A stretch of DNA of 40,614 nucleotides from NCBI GenBank assembly GCA_003158395.1, contig PMIX01000281.1, positions 1-40,614 on the forward strand. The letters are read 5' to 3'. This document shows, in pieces, positions 19,126 to 26,608 of the stretch. The translations under genes and the position numbers were made by a program. Within the stretch, counting starts at the first letter, position 1. Every line of letters begins with the position of its first letter. Under the pieces are notes generated by a model, which had not been told where the DNA came from, searched no databases, and saw only the letters and a program-made list of their open reading frames with translations. This DNA is from Myxococcales bacterium. Its GTDB lineage: Bacteria; Myxococcota_A; Polyangia; Fen-1088.

Positions 19126-19629
19126 ATGAGCGATAAGGTCGCGCTGCCACGTCTCGACTTGCCGGGTCAGAAGACCCACTGGGCTGTTGTTGCCGTCATC
19201 GGCGGCGGTGTTCTGGTGTTGTTGATGGCTGCGATCTTTCTCATTGTCGTGCACAAGGAGCAGGCCGCGCAGGAGGCAGCGGCTCGATCAGTAGAAGCCC
19301 GCGCTAGGGAGGCTGCCTCCCAGGTCGAGAAGATGAAGCTTGAAGCAGCCGCCGCGGTCGAAAAGGCCAAGGCAGCGGCCGCGGCAGCTGCAGCCGAAAA
19401 GGCGAGGCCGGCGGGTAATGCAGTGGCCGGCGACGACGCCAGGAAGGTTGGGTCTGCCGGGTCGGCGGCGGCCAATGGGGATTCGGGCAAGACCGGACAG
19501 AAGAAAAAAGGGAACAAATTGGGGCGCAAGACAGGAAGGGTGACGGCAGCCAAGGGCGGCGGACCGCCTTCTGAAGCGACCAAGAAGACTGACGCGTCTC
19601 TTGATGCGTTGCTGCGCGGTTTGAAGTAG
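19126..19629 (+). CDS. Single-pass membrane protein with Ala/Lys-rich coiled-coil tail
   Basis: I chose ATG 19126 because GGAGG lies at 19111-19115; an open frame extends upstream but has no better start. The 167-residue protein has a short N-terminus, one membrane helix (residues ~18-42, AVVAVIGGGVLVLLMAAIFL), an Ala/Glu/Lys coiled coil (residues ~45-90), and a basic, low-complexity C-terminal part (KTGQKKKGNKLGRKTGR) ending in DASLDALLRGLK. No family is recognised. The layout of a short cytoplasmic end, one helix and a charged coiled-coil tail is shared with the next gene, so the two may belong to one envelope assembly. The 156-bp gap to the divergent PHP gene must hold both promoters, but no convincing hexamers are seen there. 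Confidence 0.76.
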   Translation: MSDKVALPRLDLPGQKTHWAVVAVIGGGVLVLLMAAIFLIVVHKEQAAQEAAARSVEARAREAASQVEKMKLEAAAAVEKAKAAAAAAAAEKARPAGNAVAGDDARKVGSAGSAAANGDSGKTGQKKKGNKLGRKTGRVTAAKGGGPPSEATKKTDASLDALLRGLK

Positions 19630-19637
19630 CTTCGCTG

Positions 19638-19656
19638 GCTCGCGCAGGGCGCGAGC
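19638..19656 (+). terminator. GC-rich hairpin after the 19.1-19.6 kb gene
   Basis: GCTCGCGC-AGG-GCGCGAGC is a perfect 8-bp stem with a 3-nt loop, 9 nt after the stop codon. It lacks a T-tract, so it may be a weak terminator or an mRNA-end stabiliser. Confidence 0.35.
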
Positions 19657-19719
19657 GCCCAGGGGTCGGCCTATTCAGGACGGCAGCGAACGGGCGTGTT
19701 CGCGCTGCGCGCGCGGGAA

Positions 19720-19733
19720 TTTGTGTTAGATAC
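19720..19733 (+). promoter_or_regulatory. Extended -10 promoter element (TTTGTGTTAGATAC)
   Basis: TG-T-TAGATA at 19724-19732 is an extended -10. There is no good -35, as is usual for this type. The 14-mer differs at one position from the element in front of tRNA-Cys (24631-24644, minus strand), which supports a genuine promoter. Transcription would start near 19739, about 48 nt before the next gene, which has its own SD. Confidence 0.5.
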
Positions 19734-19786
19734 TAAGTGCATGGGGTACCTTTCCCCGGTGAACGCAGAACAGCGCAAGGAGTTAC

Positions 19787-20542
19787 ATGGCTGAGGCACA
19801 AGAGAACTCGGTCCTGACGTCTCTCAAGGAACTGCGCAGGCAGGAAGAGGAACGGGTCAAAGAGGAGAAGGCAAAAGCCGAGGCCGAGCGGCGGGCGAAG
19901 GAGGAGAATGAGCGGCGGGCGAAGGAGGAGAATGAGCGGCGGGCGAAGGAGGAGGCTGAGCGGGCTCGCCGAGAGGAGGAAAACCGCAAGAAGCGCGCCG
20001 AAGAAGAGAAGCTGGCGCGCGAGCGCGAGGAGAGGCTGCGCGTCGAGGAGGCGGAGCGCCGGGCGCGCATTGAGGCGGAAACGAGTCTGCAGCGCGAGCG
20101 CATGCGTCTCGAGGTAGAGGCCAAAGCGGCGGTACAGACCAAACCTGCGCCCAAGGGGCTCATCGTAGGAATCGTGATCGGCGTGCTGCTAATCGGAGCG
20201 GGCGTCGTGGCCAAGATCAAATCGGACCATGCCGCCGCCGAGGCCCAGGCCAGGGTCGTGGCGCAGAGGGAACGCGACGAACTGCTTCGCAAGCAACAGG
20301 AGCAGGAGCTGGCCTTCCAGGCCCAGATTGCCAAGCTAACCCGGCAGCTCAGCGAGGCCAAGAGCGAGGCTGACCGCGAGGCGCTGAAGCGACAAATCGA
20401 CGAAGCCAACTCGCGCCGTGCTGCCAGCAGCGCCGCGAATCGCGTGCGGCCTCCGAAGGAAACGACCGCGAAGTCCGAAGCGCCGCAGAAACTGATCAAG
20501 GACAAGAGACAGGTCGTGATGGACCCGCTCGACGGGCTCTAG
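19787..20542 (+). CDS. Coiled-coil single-pass membrane protein with ERRAKEEN tandem repeats
   Basis: AAGGAG precedes ATG 19787. The 251-residue protein is a long charged coiled coil (residues ~10-118), then one membrane helix (~125-144, LIVGIVIGVLLIGAGVV), then a second coiled coil (~150-212) and a basic tail ending VVMDPLDGL. The first coil contains nearly three copies of the octapeptide ERRAKEEN, encoded by a 24-bp tandem repeat. It looks like a TolA-like or spacer-type envelope protein, but no TolA C-terminal domain is present and I do not assign a family. Its layout is similar to that of the preceding gene. Confidence 0.8.
   Translation: MAEAQENSVLTSLKELRRQEEERVKEEKAKAEAERRAKEENERRAKEENERRAKEEAERARREEENRKKRAEEEKLAREREERLRVEEAERRARIEAETSLQRERMRLEVEAKAAVQTKPAPKGLIVGIVIGVLLIGAGVVAKIKSDHAAAEAQARVVAQRERDELLRKQQEQELAFQAQIAKLTRQLSEAKSEADREALKRQIDEANSRRAASSAANRVRPPKETTAKSEAPQKLIKDKRQVVMDPLDGL
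19886..19957 (+). repeat. In-frame 24-bp tandem repeat, about three copies
   Basis: Copies at 19886-19909 and 19910-19933 are identical (GAGCGGCGGGCGAAGGAGGA plus GAAT). The third, 19934-19957, differs only in its last codon (GCT for AAT). Each copy encodes one coiled-coil octad, so copy number could change without breaking the frame. Confidence 0.85.
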
Positions 20543-20586
20543 ATCGGTTGGCCTGCGATCGGCCTCTCTTGCGGGCCGCGCCGTGG

Positions 20587-20592
20587 TAAAAA
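20587..20592 (+). promoter_or_regulatory. Candidate -10 element (TAAAAA) just before pyrE
   Basis: TAAAAA ends 7 nt before ATG 20600, and no SD is present. This fits leaderless initiation but is weaker than the other cases because the sixth base is not T. Confidence 0.25.
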
Positions 20593-20599
20593 CGCTGCC

Positions 20600-21166
20600 A
20601 TGCGCGGCCGTGAGCTTTTCGAACGCAACCGGGTTCGACTCCTCGATCTCCTCAAGCAGCTCGCCTACGAAGAGCGCGAGGTCATCCTCTCGTCGGGCCA
20701 GAAGAGCAATTTCTACATCGACTGCAAGCAGGCCGTGTTGAGCGCTGAGGGCCACTTCCTAGTGGGTTGGCTCTTCAACCGGGTGATTGCCGAGAACGCC
20801 CCGGAGGTAGAGGCCGTGGGGGGCTTGACCATGGGGGCCGATCCGTTGGCCTCGGCGGTGGCCACGGTTAGCTATTTGGGCGGCCGGCCGCTCGACGCTT
20901 TCTACGTGCGCAAGGAGGCCAAGGGCCATGGCACCGCGCAGTGGTTGGAGGGGCGCAAGCTGCTTCGCCCCGGGATGCCGGTCGCGATCCTTGAGGACGT
21001 GGTGACCACGGGCGGCTCCGCGCTCAAGGCGATCGCACGCGCGCGCGAGTTTGGCCTCAAGGTCAGCCTGATCGTCGGTCTGGTAGACCGCGAGGAAGGC
21101 GGCCGCGGGGTCCTGGAGCGGGAGGCACCGCTTCAGACTCTCTTCCGACGGTCGGAGTTCGTCTGA
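20600..21166 (+). CDS. pyrE: Orotate phosphoribosyltransferase
   Basis: PyrE converts orotate and PRPP to orotidine 5'-monophosphate. The 188-residue protein has SGQKSNFYIDCKQAVLS near the N-terminus (orotate loop), GLTMGADPLASAV, the flexible catalytic loop with the RKEAKGHGTAQWLEG pattern, and the PRPP motif VAILEDVVTTGGSALKAIARA near residues 131-150. It lies far from pyrR-pyrB-pyrC-carA, so it is a separate transcription unit. The ATG has no Shine-Dalgarno sequence, and a -10-like hexamer lies 7 nt upstream. The stop overlaps the next start (TGATG). Confidence 0.97.
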   Translation: MRGRELFERNRVRLLDLLKQLAYEEREVILSSGQKSNFYIDCKQAVLSAEGHFLVGWLFNRVIAENAPEVEAVGGLTMGADPLASAVATVSYLGGRPLDAFYVRKEAKGHGTAQWLEGRKLLRPGMPVAILEDVVTTGGSALKAIARAREFGLKVSLIVGLVDREEGGRGVLEREAPLQTLFRRSEFV

Positions 21167-21819
21167 TGCTGTCCCTGCCTCTTCGCCGGGAGGTGCTGGG
21201 GCCGGCCTTGGCCTGTGCTGCGGTGCTTGTCGGGTGCGCCCAGGCGGTTCCCAAGCCCGTCGATTTCTCCGACGTTGCGCGGAAGTATAAGCCGACCGAC
21301 TACCCGTCAGTCTACGAGAGATGGACGCGACACGCGAAGCTGTGGCAAGTGGACGTGGGTACCGTTGTCGAAGCGTGGGCGACCTACGAGAGCTGGGATT
21401 TCCGCCAGGCCTATGTGGCGTACTACGCGAGCATCTATGACCTGTCGGACACTGATCGCGCCACCCTCATGCGTTCGCAACTTGATGAGTCAAGGACCAG
21501 CTACGAATTCCACGTGGCGGTGCAGATGACAACCGACAGATGGAACGATCTCGAGCGCAAGAACTCGCCCTGGCGGGTGACTCTTCTTGACGCCGCAGGG
21601 AACGAACTGGGGCCCACGTCGATCCAAGTCGTGAAATTGCCTGAGCTGTACGAGAGCCAGTTTTTCCCCAGCCGTACCGAATTCACCCGCACCTATGAGA
21701 TCGGCTTTGCCCGCGCGGGCAATGGCGGGCAGTCCATTGCTGGTCCGGCAAGGGGGCGCCTCGTCCTGCGTCTTGCCAGCCCAATGGGCCGAATCGAGCT
21801 CGTCTGGGACGGCAAGTAG
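21166..21819 (+). CDS. Lipoprotein of unknown function downstream of pyrE
   Basis: The ATG overlaps the pyrE stop by one base. The 217-residue product has a lipoprotein signal peptide ending in AAVLVGC. The mature part has an aromatic helical region (YPSVYERWTRHAKLWQVDVG, WATYESWDFRQAYVAYYA) and a C-terminal beta-rich domain (WRVTLLDAAGNELGPTSIQV, RLVLRLASPMGRIELVWDG). I recognise no catalytic motif. It is probably an outer-membrane or periplasmic lipoprotein of the deltaproteobacterial type. Coupling to pyrE may be only positional. It ends 47 bp before a convergent gene. Confidence 0.77.
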   Translation: MLSLPLRREVLGPALACAAVLVGCAQAVPKPVDFSDVARKYKPTDYPSVYERWTRHAKLWQVDVGTVVEAWATYESWDFRQAYVAYYASIYDLSDTDRATLMRSQLDESRTSYEFHVAVQMTTDRWNDLERKNSPWRVTLLDAAGNELGPTSIQVVKLPELYESQFFPSRTEFTRTYEIGFARAGNGGQSIAGPARGRLVLRLASPMGRIELVWDGK

Positions 21820-21866
21820 GGGTCTCTGCTGGCCGTCCGAGAGCCAGTGCCGGAGCGAGGTCGGCC

Positions 21867-24413
21867 CTATCTCTTGGATGACCTGCGGCCGGACGAGGTC
21901 TTTCCGTTTGCCTGCCTGGCCGGGTCCTCCAGGTCAGCGAAAGTGTCCTCGGCCTCGTGCTTGTAGAGATCCGCCTCGCGGGCGAAGAAATCGCGCTCGA
22001 CGGCATTGAACGCACTGCTGATGCGGCCCGTTTGCTTGCCGGGCTGCGACGCCCCGCGATCGGCATCATCTGATGAGTGGGCTGCCGGCTTGGCCGCGGC
22101 CGGCGCGGTCCGGTCGCCGCCCGTGCCGCGGGCCTGGCCCTTGCCCGAGGCTGCACCCGGGGAACCAGTTCTGGGCTCAGCCGCGCGGGCCGGCCCGTGC
22201 GTCGTGCTGGCCGCGGCCTGAGGCTTGGGCGCATCGAGCCTCTGGGCTTCCGCTATGAGGGCCGGATCGAGCGAAACTGAGAGGCCACGGGATGGGGTCT
22301 TGAGGGCGTTTACCGACGAACGCAGAGAAGACGAAACCGAAAGTGTGCCGGCTATCCTGGCGGCGTGGCCTGACTTCGGCGGGGACGAGGCGGGGGGACC
22401 CGCGGTGGGAGCAGCGTCCGTGGGGTCAGGCTGTGCAGGCATAGGGACCGACCGCGGCCCGGCACGGTGCGGCTCCGCTGACTCCGCGGGGCCAATGGGT
22501 GTGGTGGCCTTTTCCAGTCGGCCGAGCTCAGCCATCAATACAGGATCGAGCTCGACGGATACGCCTTTGCTCGGGGTCTTGGCCGCGGCCGATCGCTGCG
22601 ACGGAGCAACAGAAAGGGTGCCTGTCACCCTGGCAGGGCGGGCTCCATCGTCTTGGGTCGCAGCGGGCGATGCCGATTCGCTGGCGGCAGGACTAGCCCC
22701 AGCGGCAGGCGCGGAGACTGGGGTGGACGCCACTCCAGCAGAGGCCGCGACTTCTTGCGAGGCGGTCACGGAAACGACCGGCGCAGGGGTGACGTCGGTC
22801 CCAGTGGACCCTGCTTTCGCAGTCCCGGAGGATGCAGGGGTGCCCGGCCGTCGGAGTGGAACGGTAGGCGAATCTGTCGCAATCGAGTCTGGTCCGGACG
22901 GGAGTCCCGGATCGATCTCGATTGAAATGCCGCCGCCCGGACTGTGCGCGACAGCGGCTGTGCGCCGGTGCCCCCCCGAGGGCCCGACCTGAAGCGTACC
23001 CGCCGAACGCCCCGCGCGTTCCGGAGACCCGACGGACGCGACCGTGGTCTCGACCGGAGTGGCTGCCGACGTCGCCGCTTCCACGAGAGACACGTCGATG
23101 GTAACCGAGGGCCGGTTTCGCCGGTCGGGCTTGGCTTGACGCCGGTCATCTGCCACACGAAGATCGATGGTGCCGGAAGCCCGGGCCTTACTCGCACCGG
23201 TGGGTGGCGCAACCGGCGCTGCAACAGAAGTGTCAGAGCCACCAGCCGAGGGCGCCGTCGCCAGCTCCATGCTGATGATGGGAGCGCCACGGACAGGCGT
23301 CTCGACCTCTGCGCGCCGTTCGCTCTTCCGGCGATTCGGCTCTCCGATTCGCATGTCTACTTCGCCGACACGCGCGAGCGTCGGCCGTTGCGCCGAAGCA
23401 GGTGCGGCGTCGTCCTCAGGGCTCGCGATGCGGGCCGTCTCCCAGAATCTCTGCAAGGGCGGGATAGGCGCGGAGGTTCCGTCCTGTGGCCTCAGCCGAG
23501 CCAAAGCACCGAGATCGACCAGGCGGGTGAGGATGCGTACGGTGTCGAAGACGGGAAAGGGGCTCTCGTCGATGATGTCGGTCAGCGCGCGCCGCCCGTC
23601 GCACAGACGGAGCACCGGTCTGATCTCGGAAGGCACCGTGGTCCCTCCGAATTTGTCGTCGTTTCTCCCGTACACCGACGAAGGTGGCCCGATGCCCTGG
23701 ATGGCGTGGGCGTAGTCGCGCATGAAGCGTTCCGCGTCGTCCATCAGCTGGTCAAATCGCCGGTTGAACTGTCCCCGTCGGACGACGGCGCGCAGGCGAA
23801 GCTCGATCTTGGCGTCTTCCCAAAGCAGGAGATGGTGTATGGCGGACGGGCCTTGCAGCGAGCCCACTTGGGCTCCAACTATGTCGCCTTCCGAAAAGAG
23901 AATCTCGCCCCGGCGATTCGCGCGTTCGACTTGCAGCATACCCGAGCGCAGCAGTCCACTCATCACTCGGATGATCGAGAACAATCCGAACTCGGCTAGC
24001 GTGCCGTCGATTCTTGCGTCGCTGCCCTGCGCGTGGGCAGGGTGAGTGCCTAGCGACACAAGAATCCGGCTGGCCGTGATCACGTCACGCACGAAGATCG
24101 GCGTGGGCAGAAAGTCGACCGAACCGCAATCGAGCACGGCAGGGCGTAGGCTGGCAGGGCCCATGACCAACAAAGGCAGGGTGCGACTTTCTTCACAGGA
24201 ACGAAGCTGGCGAAGCAGAGTCAAGGTCCTGTCGTACGGATCGCGTGCAGCAACGACCAGGATGTCCGCAGCCGACGGCTTGACCAGGAAAGCCGCGGTT
24301 TCTGGGGCAGGGCAGGCCGTGCTGCGCCAATCAACGCCCTGGAAGCCGTAGATTAGAGATTCAAGCCCATGCAGGTCTGAGTCAACGAGTAGTGCTGCGT
24401 ATGTGCGGGCCAT
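21867..24413 (-). CDS. Receiver-like / DUF4388 (PATAN) signalling protein with repeat-bearing disordered tail
   Basis: The 848-residue protein begins with a receiver-like alpha/beta domain (residues ~5-120) that starts ALLVDSDLHGLESL. A DUF4388-type domain follows (~132-240: DGTLAEFGLFSIIRVMSGLLRSGMLQV, GEILFSEGDIVGAQVG). A winged-helix-like segment (~255-308) is followed by a long Ala/Pro/Ser/Thr-rich tail. Five degenerate segments in the tail share a basic-GT[LI]-x-[VL] start and a later [GS]-[VLI]-[ST]-[VI]-x-[LI]-D-P stretch. The C-terminus has FNAVERDFFAREADLYK, an element I associate with myxobacterial DUF4388 proteins. DUF4388 proteins are linked to surface motility and signalling. It is cytoplasmic, with a strong TATAAT upstream. 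Confidence 0.88.
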   Translation of the reverse strand: MARTYAALLVDSDLHGLESLIYGFQGVDWRSTACPAPETAAFLVKPSAADILVVAARDPYDRTLTLLRQLRSCEESRTLPLLVMGPASLRPAVLDCGSVDFLPTPIFVRDVITASRILVSLGTHPAHAQGSDARIDGTLAEFGLFSIIRVMSGLLRSGMLQVERANRRGEILFSEGDIVGAQVGSLQGPSAIHHLLLWEDAKIELRLRAVVRRGQFNRRFDQLMDDAERFMRDYAHAIQGIGPPSSVYGRNDDKFGGTTVPSEIRPVLRLCDGRRALTDIIDESPFPVFDTVRILTRLVDLGALARLRPQDGTSAPIPPLQRFWETARIASPEDDAAPASAQRPTLARVGEVDMRIGEPNRRKSERRAEVETPVRGAPIISMELATAPSAGGSDTSVAAPVAPPTGASKARASGTIDLRVADDRRQAKPDRRNRPSVTIDVSLVEAATSAATPVETTVASVGSPERAGRSAGTLQVGPSGGHRRTAAVAHSPGGGISIEIDPGLPSGPDSIATDSPTVPLRRPGTPASSGTAKAGSTGTDVTPAPVVSVTASQEVAASAGVASTPVSAPAAGASPAASESASPAATQDDGARPARVTGTLSVAPSQRSAAAKTPSKGVSVELDPVLMAELGRLEKATTPIGPAESAEPHRAGPRSVPMPAQPDPTDAAPTAGPPASSPPKSGHAARIAGTLSVSSSLRSSVNALKTPSRGLSVSLDPALIAEAQRLDAPKPQAAASTTHGPARAAEPRTGSPGAASGKGQARGTGGDRTAPAAAKPAAHSSDDADRGASQPGKQTGRISSAFNAVERDFFAREADLYKHEAEDTFADLEDPARQANGKTSSGRRSSKR

Positions 24414-24451
24414 TTTTTCTGCGAAGCGAGGACCGGAGAACCGGCTACTCC

Positions 24452-24480
24452 ATTATACCCGCGGAGCGACGCCAGCACAC
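24452..24480 (-). promoter_or_regulatory. Promoter of the DUF4388 gene (perfect TATAAT)
   Basis: On the minus strand, GGGTATAATGG has a perfect -10 at 24457-24452. The base run 17 bp upstream (GTGTGC, 24480-24475) is a poor -35. Initiation would be near 24446, leaving a ~32-nt leader before ATG 24413, which lacks a strong SD. Confidence 0.55.
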
Positions 24481-24542
24481 TACGATTAGGTCGTGAAAGA
24501 CTCCTGGAGGGTGCGGAAGTGTGCGCACGATCACTTCTTCTG

Positions 24543-24614
24543 AGGTGCCGCCCGGATTTGAACCGGGGAATAAGGGTTTTGCAGACCCTTGCCTTACCAC
24601 TTGGCCACGGCACC
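24543..24614 (-). tRNA. tRNA-Cys (anticodon GCA)
   Basis: On the minus strand, a 72-nt cloverleaf has acceptor stem GGTGCCG/CGGCACC, D-arm GCC...GGC, anticodon stem AGGGT/ACCCT with loop CTGCAAA (anticodon GCA), and T-arm CCCGG-TTCAAAT-CCGGG. The discriminator base is U, as expected for cysteine tRNAs. The 3' CCA is not encoded. It is a stand-alone gene between the DUF4388 gene and the pseudokinase. Confidence 0.96.
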
Positions 24615-24630
24615 GGACTTCTTCGCCCGG

Positions 24631-24662
24631 GTATCTAGCACAAACTCGGCAGAAAGCGGCAA
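24631..24662 (-). promoter_or_regulatory. Promoter of tRNA-Cys (extended -10)
   Basis: On the minus strand, TTTGTGCTAGATAC (24644-24631) carries the extended -10 TGC-TAGATA. TTGCCG at 24662-24657 is a possible -35 with a 19-bp spacer. The element matches the one at 19720-19733 in 13 of 14 positions. Confidence 0.55.
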
Positions 24663-24764
24663 CCGTATCGGGGACACGCGGCAAATCGCGCACGGTCCGC
24701 AGGAGTGATTGGGATCACGTTCTGGTGCTGAACATTTGGATAGTCATGGTCCGCCGGACGGGAC

Positions 24765-24770
24765 TATGAT
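24765..24770 (+). promoter_or_regulatory. Candidate -10 element (TATGAT) for the pseudokinase gene, leaderless type
   Basis: TATGAT (5 of 6 to consensus) ends 8 nt before GTG 24779. No Shine-Dalgarno sequence is present and no clear -35 lies at 16-19 bp. Initiation would fall at the start codon. Confidence 0.35.
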
Positions 24771-24778
24771 GAAAAACT

Positions 24779-26608
24779 GTGTCTTCCTTGTCCCGCCTCG
24801 GGAAGTACAAACTGGACGGACTGCTCGGGTCCCCCGGAGTCGTCGAAAGCTACCGCGCCTGCCGGGCGGACGGTGGTTTACCTGCGGCGAGCGAGGCTGA
24901 GCGGTTCGTGGTCAAGCTGCTGCGTGCTGACCGCGTGCAGCCGCAGGCCTATGCGCCGCTGGCTTCACGCTTCCTTGCAGCGGGTCGGCGGTTGCTTGCC
25001 GCTGTGTCTTCGTCTGCGGGTGGGGTCGTCGAAGTCGGCGAGGAGCCGGCAGGCGCTGTCGTCGTTTCTCGCTGGGTGGCCGGCGTCGATCTGGTTGGGC
25101 TGCTCCAAGCGGCTCAGCAGCAGGCCATGCCTGGACGCGCGGGGTTGGACCCAGCGGTGGTTGGCGTGGTCGGCGGTCAGATGGCGCGGGTGCTCTCAGC
25201 CGCTCACGCAGTCGAGCCGCCGCTTGTCCACCTGGGTCTCTGTCCGGGCAACGTCTTGGTCACGCCGACAGGCACGGTCGTGGTGCGGGATTTCGGTTTG
25301 TTTGCCTCCGTGCGCGGACTGGTGGACCACTCCATCGGAAAGTGGCTCTTTGTCGCGCCGGAACTCCTGGGCGCGACGATCGGCCCGGAAACGCTCGTCC
25401 GTGGCGTGCAGGCGGATCTCTATTCGCTGGGGGCCCTCTTGCACTTCCTCCTCCTCGGCAGGCCCCCCTTCGAGGCTCGATCGCTGGCGGAGCTAGGGCT
25501 CGCTATGAGAGAGCCCTTGCGCGACATCGCGGGCGTGCCAGGCGCTCTCAACGCTGCCATCCGCGGCCTGACCGCGCCCGATCCCGAGGACCGACCTCGG
25601 GCCGCCAGTTGGTTGAGCGAATGGCTGGCGGGCCATGCAGCAGCGGCCGAGAGCAAGCCACCCGCAACAGAGAACGATCTCAAGCCCGACGGGGCGAGGA
25701 ACGAAATCCCTATATCGGGGCCTGCAGGTGGCGACCCCGTGGCAACGCGGCCCCGGCCAGCGGCTGTTGTTCCCCGTGGTGCGGTGGCTGCGGTCAGAGA
25801 CGGCCGTTCGGCGCGTTCGGGCTGGTTGGTCGCACTGGTGGCATTGGTCGGCCTTCTTCTTGTCACGGTGTTTGGCTTGCTTGCCTTTCGGCTGGCCCGA
25901 ACCGTCGCTGCGAGGCGCGCCGCCCAGGGCGTTGCCATTGCCCAGCACCGATCCGGCGAGACTCCGGCGGTCGAACCCCAACTCAAGTTGCCCTCGCGTC
26001 GGCGCTCCCCGGAGTCGTGGATGCCCGCCGTTCCCACCCCCTTGCCGGACGCGGGTACGAAACGAGCCGCAAACATTGCTCCGCTGCGCGCACCCGAGGG
26101 CGATTCCATACCGATGTCTCCGGCCGGGCGCTTTGTCGTCGAGGATTCTGACGCGCCGCCGCCCAAGCGCGTGCCGAATCACCTGTTTGTCGACACCCAG
26201 CCCCACGGCGCGAATGTCTGGGTCGACGGCGTTTGGAGAGGCAACACGCCCGTCGACGTGCTAGCCGGCCCGGGCAACAAGGGACTGGTGCTGGTGGCGG
26301 CCGGGCACCACATGTTCCGCACCAGCGTCGATGCACGCGAGGGCGCCATCATCCGCGTTGCGCTTGAGCGCGCGGCAGATCCGGTACGCGGCGACGCCTT
26401 TCTCAACGTCGTCTGTCACACGACGGGAAGATACCCAGTGTTCATCGACGAAGTCGAGACCGGGCTGCTCTGTCCTGCCAGGCTGGTGCCCGTGTCGGCC
26501 GGCCCACACCGCGTTGGCGTGTTCGTGCCGTCCGAGCGCAAGCTGATGGCCGTGGAGATCACGGCGCCGGCTGGGCCCAAACCGGTCGAGGTCAGTCTTG
26601 CGCAGTGA
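24779..26608 (+). CDS. Membrane pseudokinase (Ser/Thr-kinase fold) with extracytoplasmic PEGA domain
   Basis: The 609-residue protein has a kinase-like domain (residues ~8-285), a disordered stretch, one membrane helix (348-371) and a C-terminal PEGA-type domain (~470-530, HLFVDTQPHGANVWVDGVWR). The VAIK-type lysine (VVKLL, Lys46) and the DFG motif (171-173) are kept. The catalytic loop reads HLGLCPGN at 151-158, with Gly153 in place of the catalytic Asp and Cys155 in place of Lys. The alpha-C glutamate is not evident, and the Gly-rich loop is degraded (LGSPG). The activation segment end VAPELLG is intact. It is therefore probably a nucleotide-binding or scaffolding pseudokinase. It starts at GTG without an SD. 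Its stop abuts that of the convergent pilus gene. Confidence 0.88.
   Translation: MSSLSRLGKYKLDGLLGSPGVVESYRACRADGGLPAASEAERFVVKLLRADRVQPQAYAPLASRFLAAGRRLLAAVSSSAGGVVEVGEEPAGAVVVSRWVAGVDLVGLLQAAQQQAMPGRAGLDPAVVGVVGGQMARVLSAAHAVEPPLVHLGLCPGNVLVTPTGTVVVRDFGLFASVRGLVDHSIGKWLFVAPELLGATIGPETLVRGVQADLYSLGALLHFLLLGRPPFEARSLAELGLAMREPLRDIAGVPGALNAAIRGLTAPDPEDRPRAASWLSEWLAGHAAAAESKPPATENDLKPDGARNEIPISGPAGGDPVATRPRPAAVVPRGAVAAVRDGRSARSGWLVALVALVGLLLVTVFGLLAFRLARTVAARRAAQGVAIAQHRSGETPAVEPQLKLPSRRRSPESWMPAVPTPLPDAGTKRAANIAPLRAPEGDSIPMSPAGRFVVEDSDAPPPKRVPNHLFVDTQPHGANVWVDGVWRGNTPVDVLAGPGNKGLVLVAAGHHMFRTSVDAREGAIIRVALERAADPVRGDAFLNVVCHTTGRYPVFIDEVETGLLCPARLVPVSAGPHRVGVFVPSERKLMAVEITAPAGPKPVEVSLAQ

Noticed and set aside
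18970-19254. N-terminal extension of the PHP phosphatase to 19254
   Set aside because: The extra residues have no PHP similarity and run antisense through the next plus-strand gene's start. GTG 18969 begins exactly at the metal-binding HxH region.
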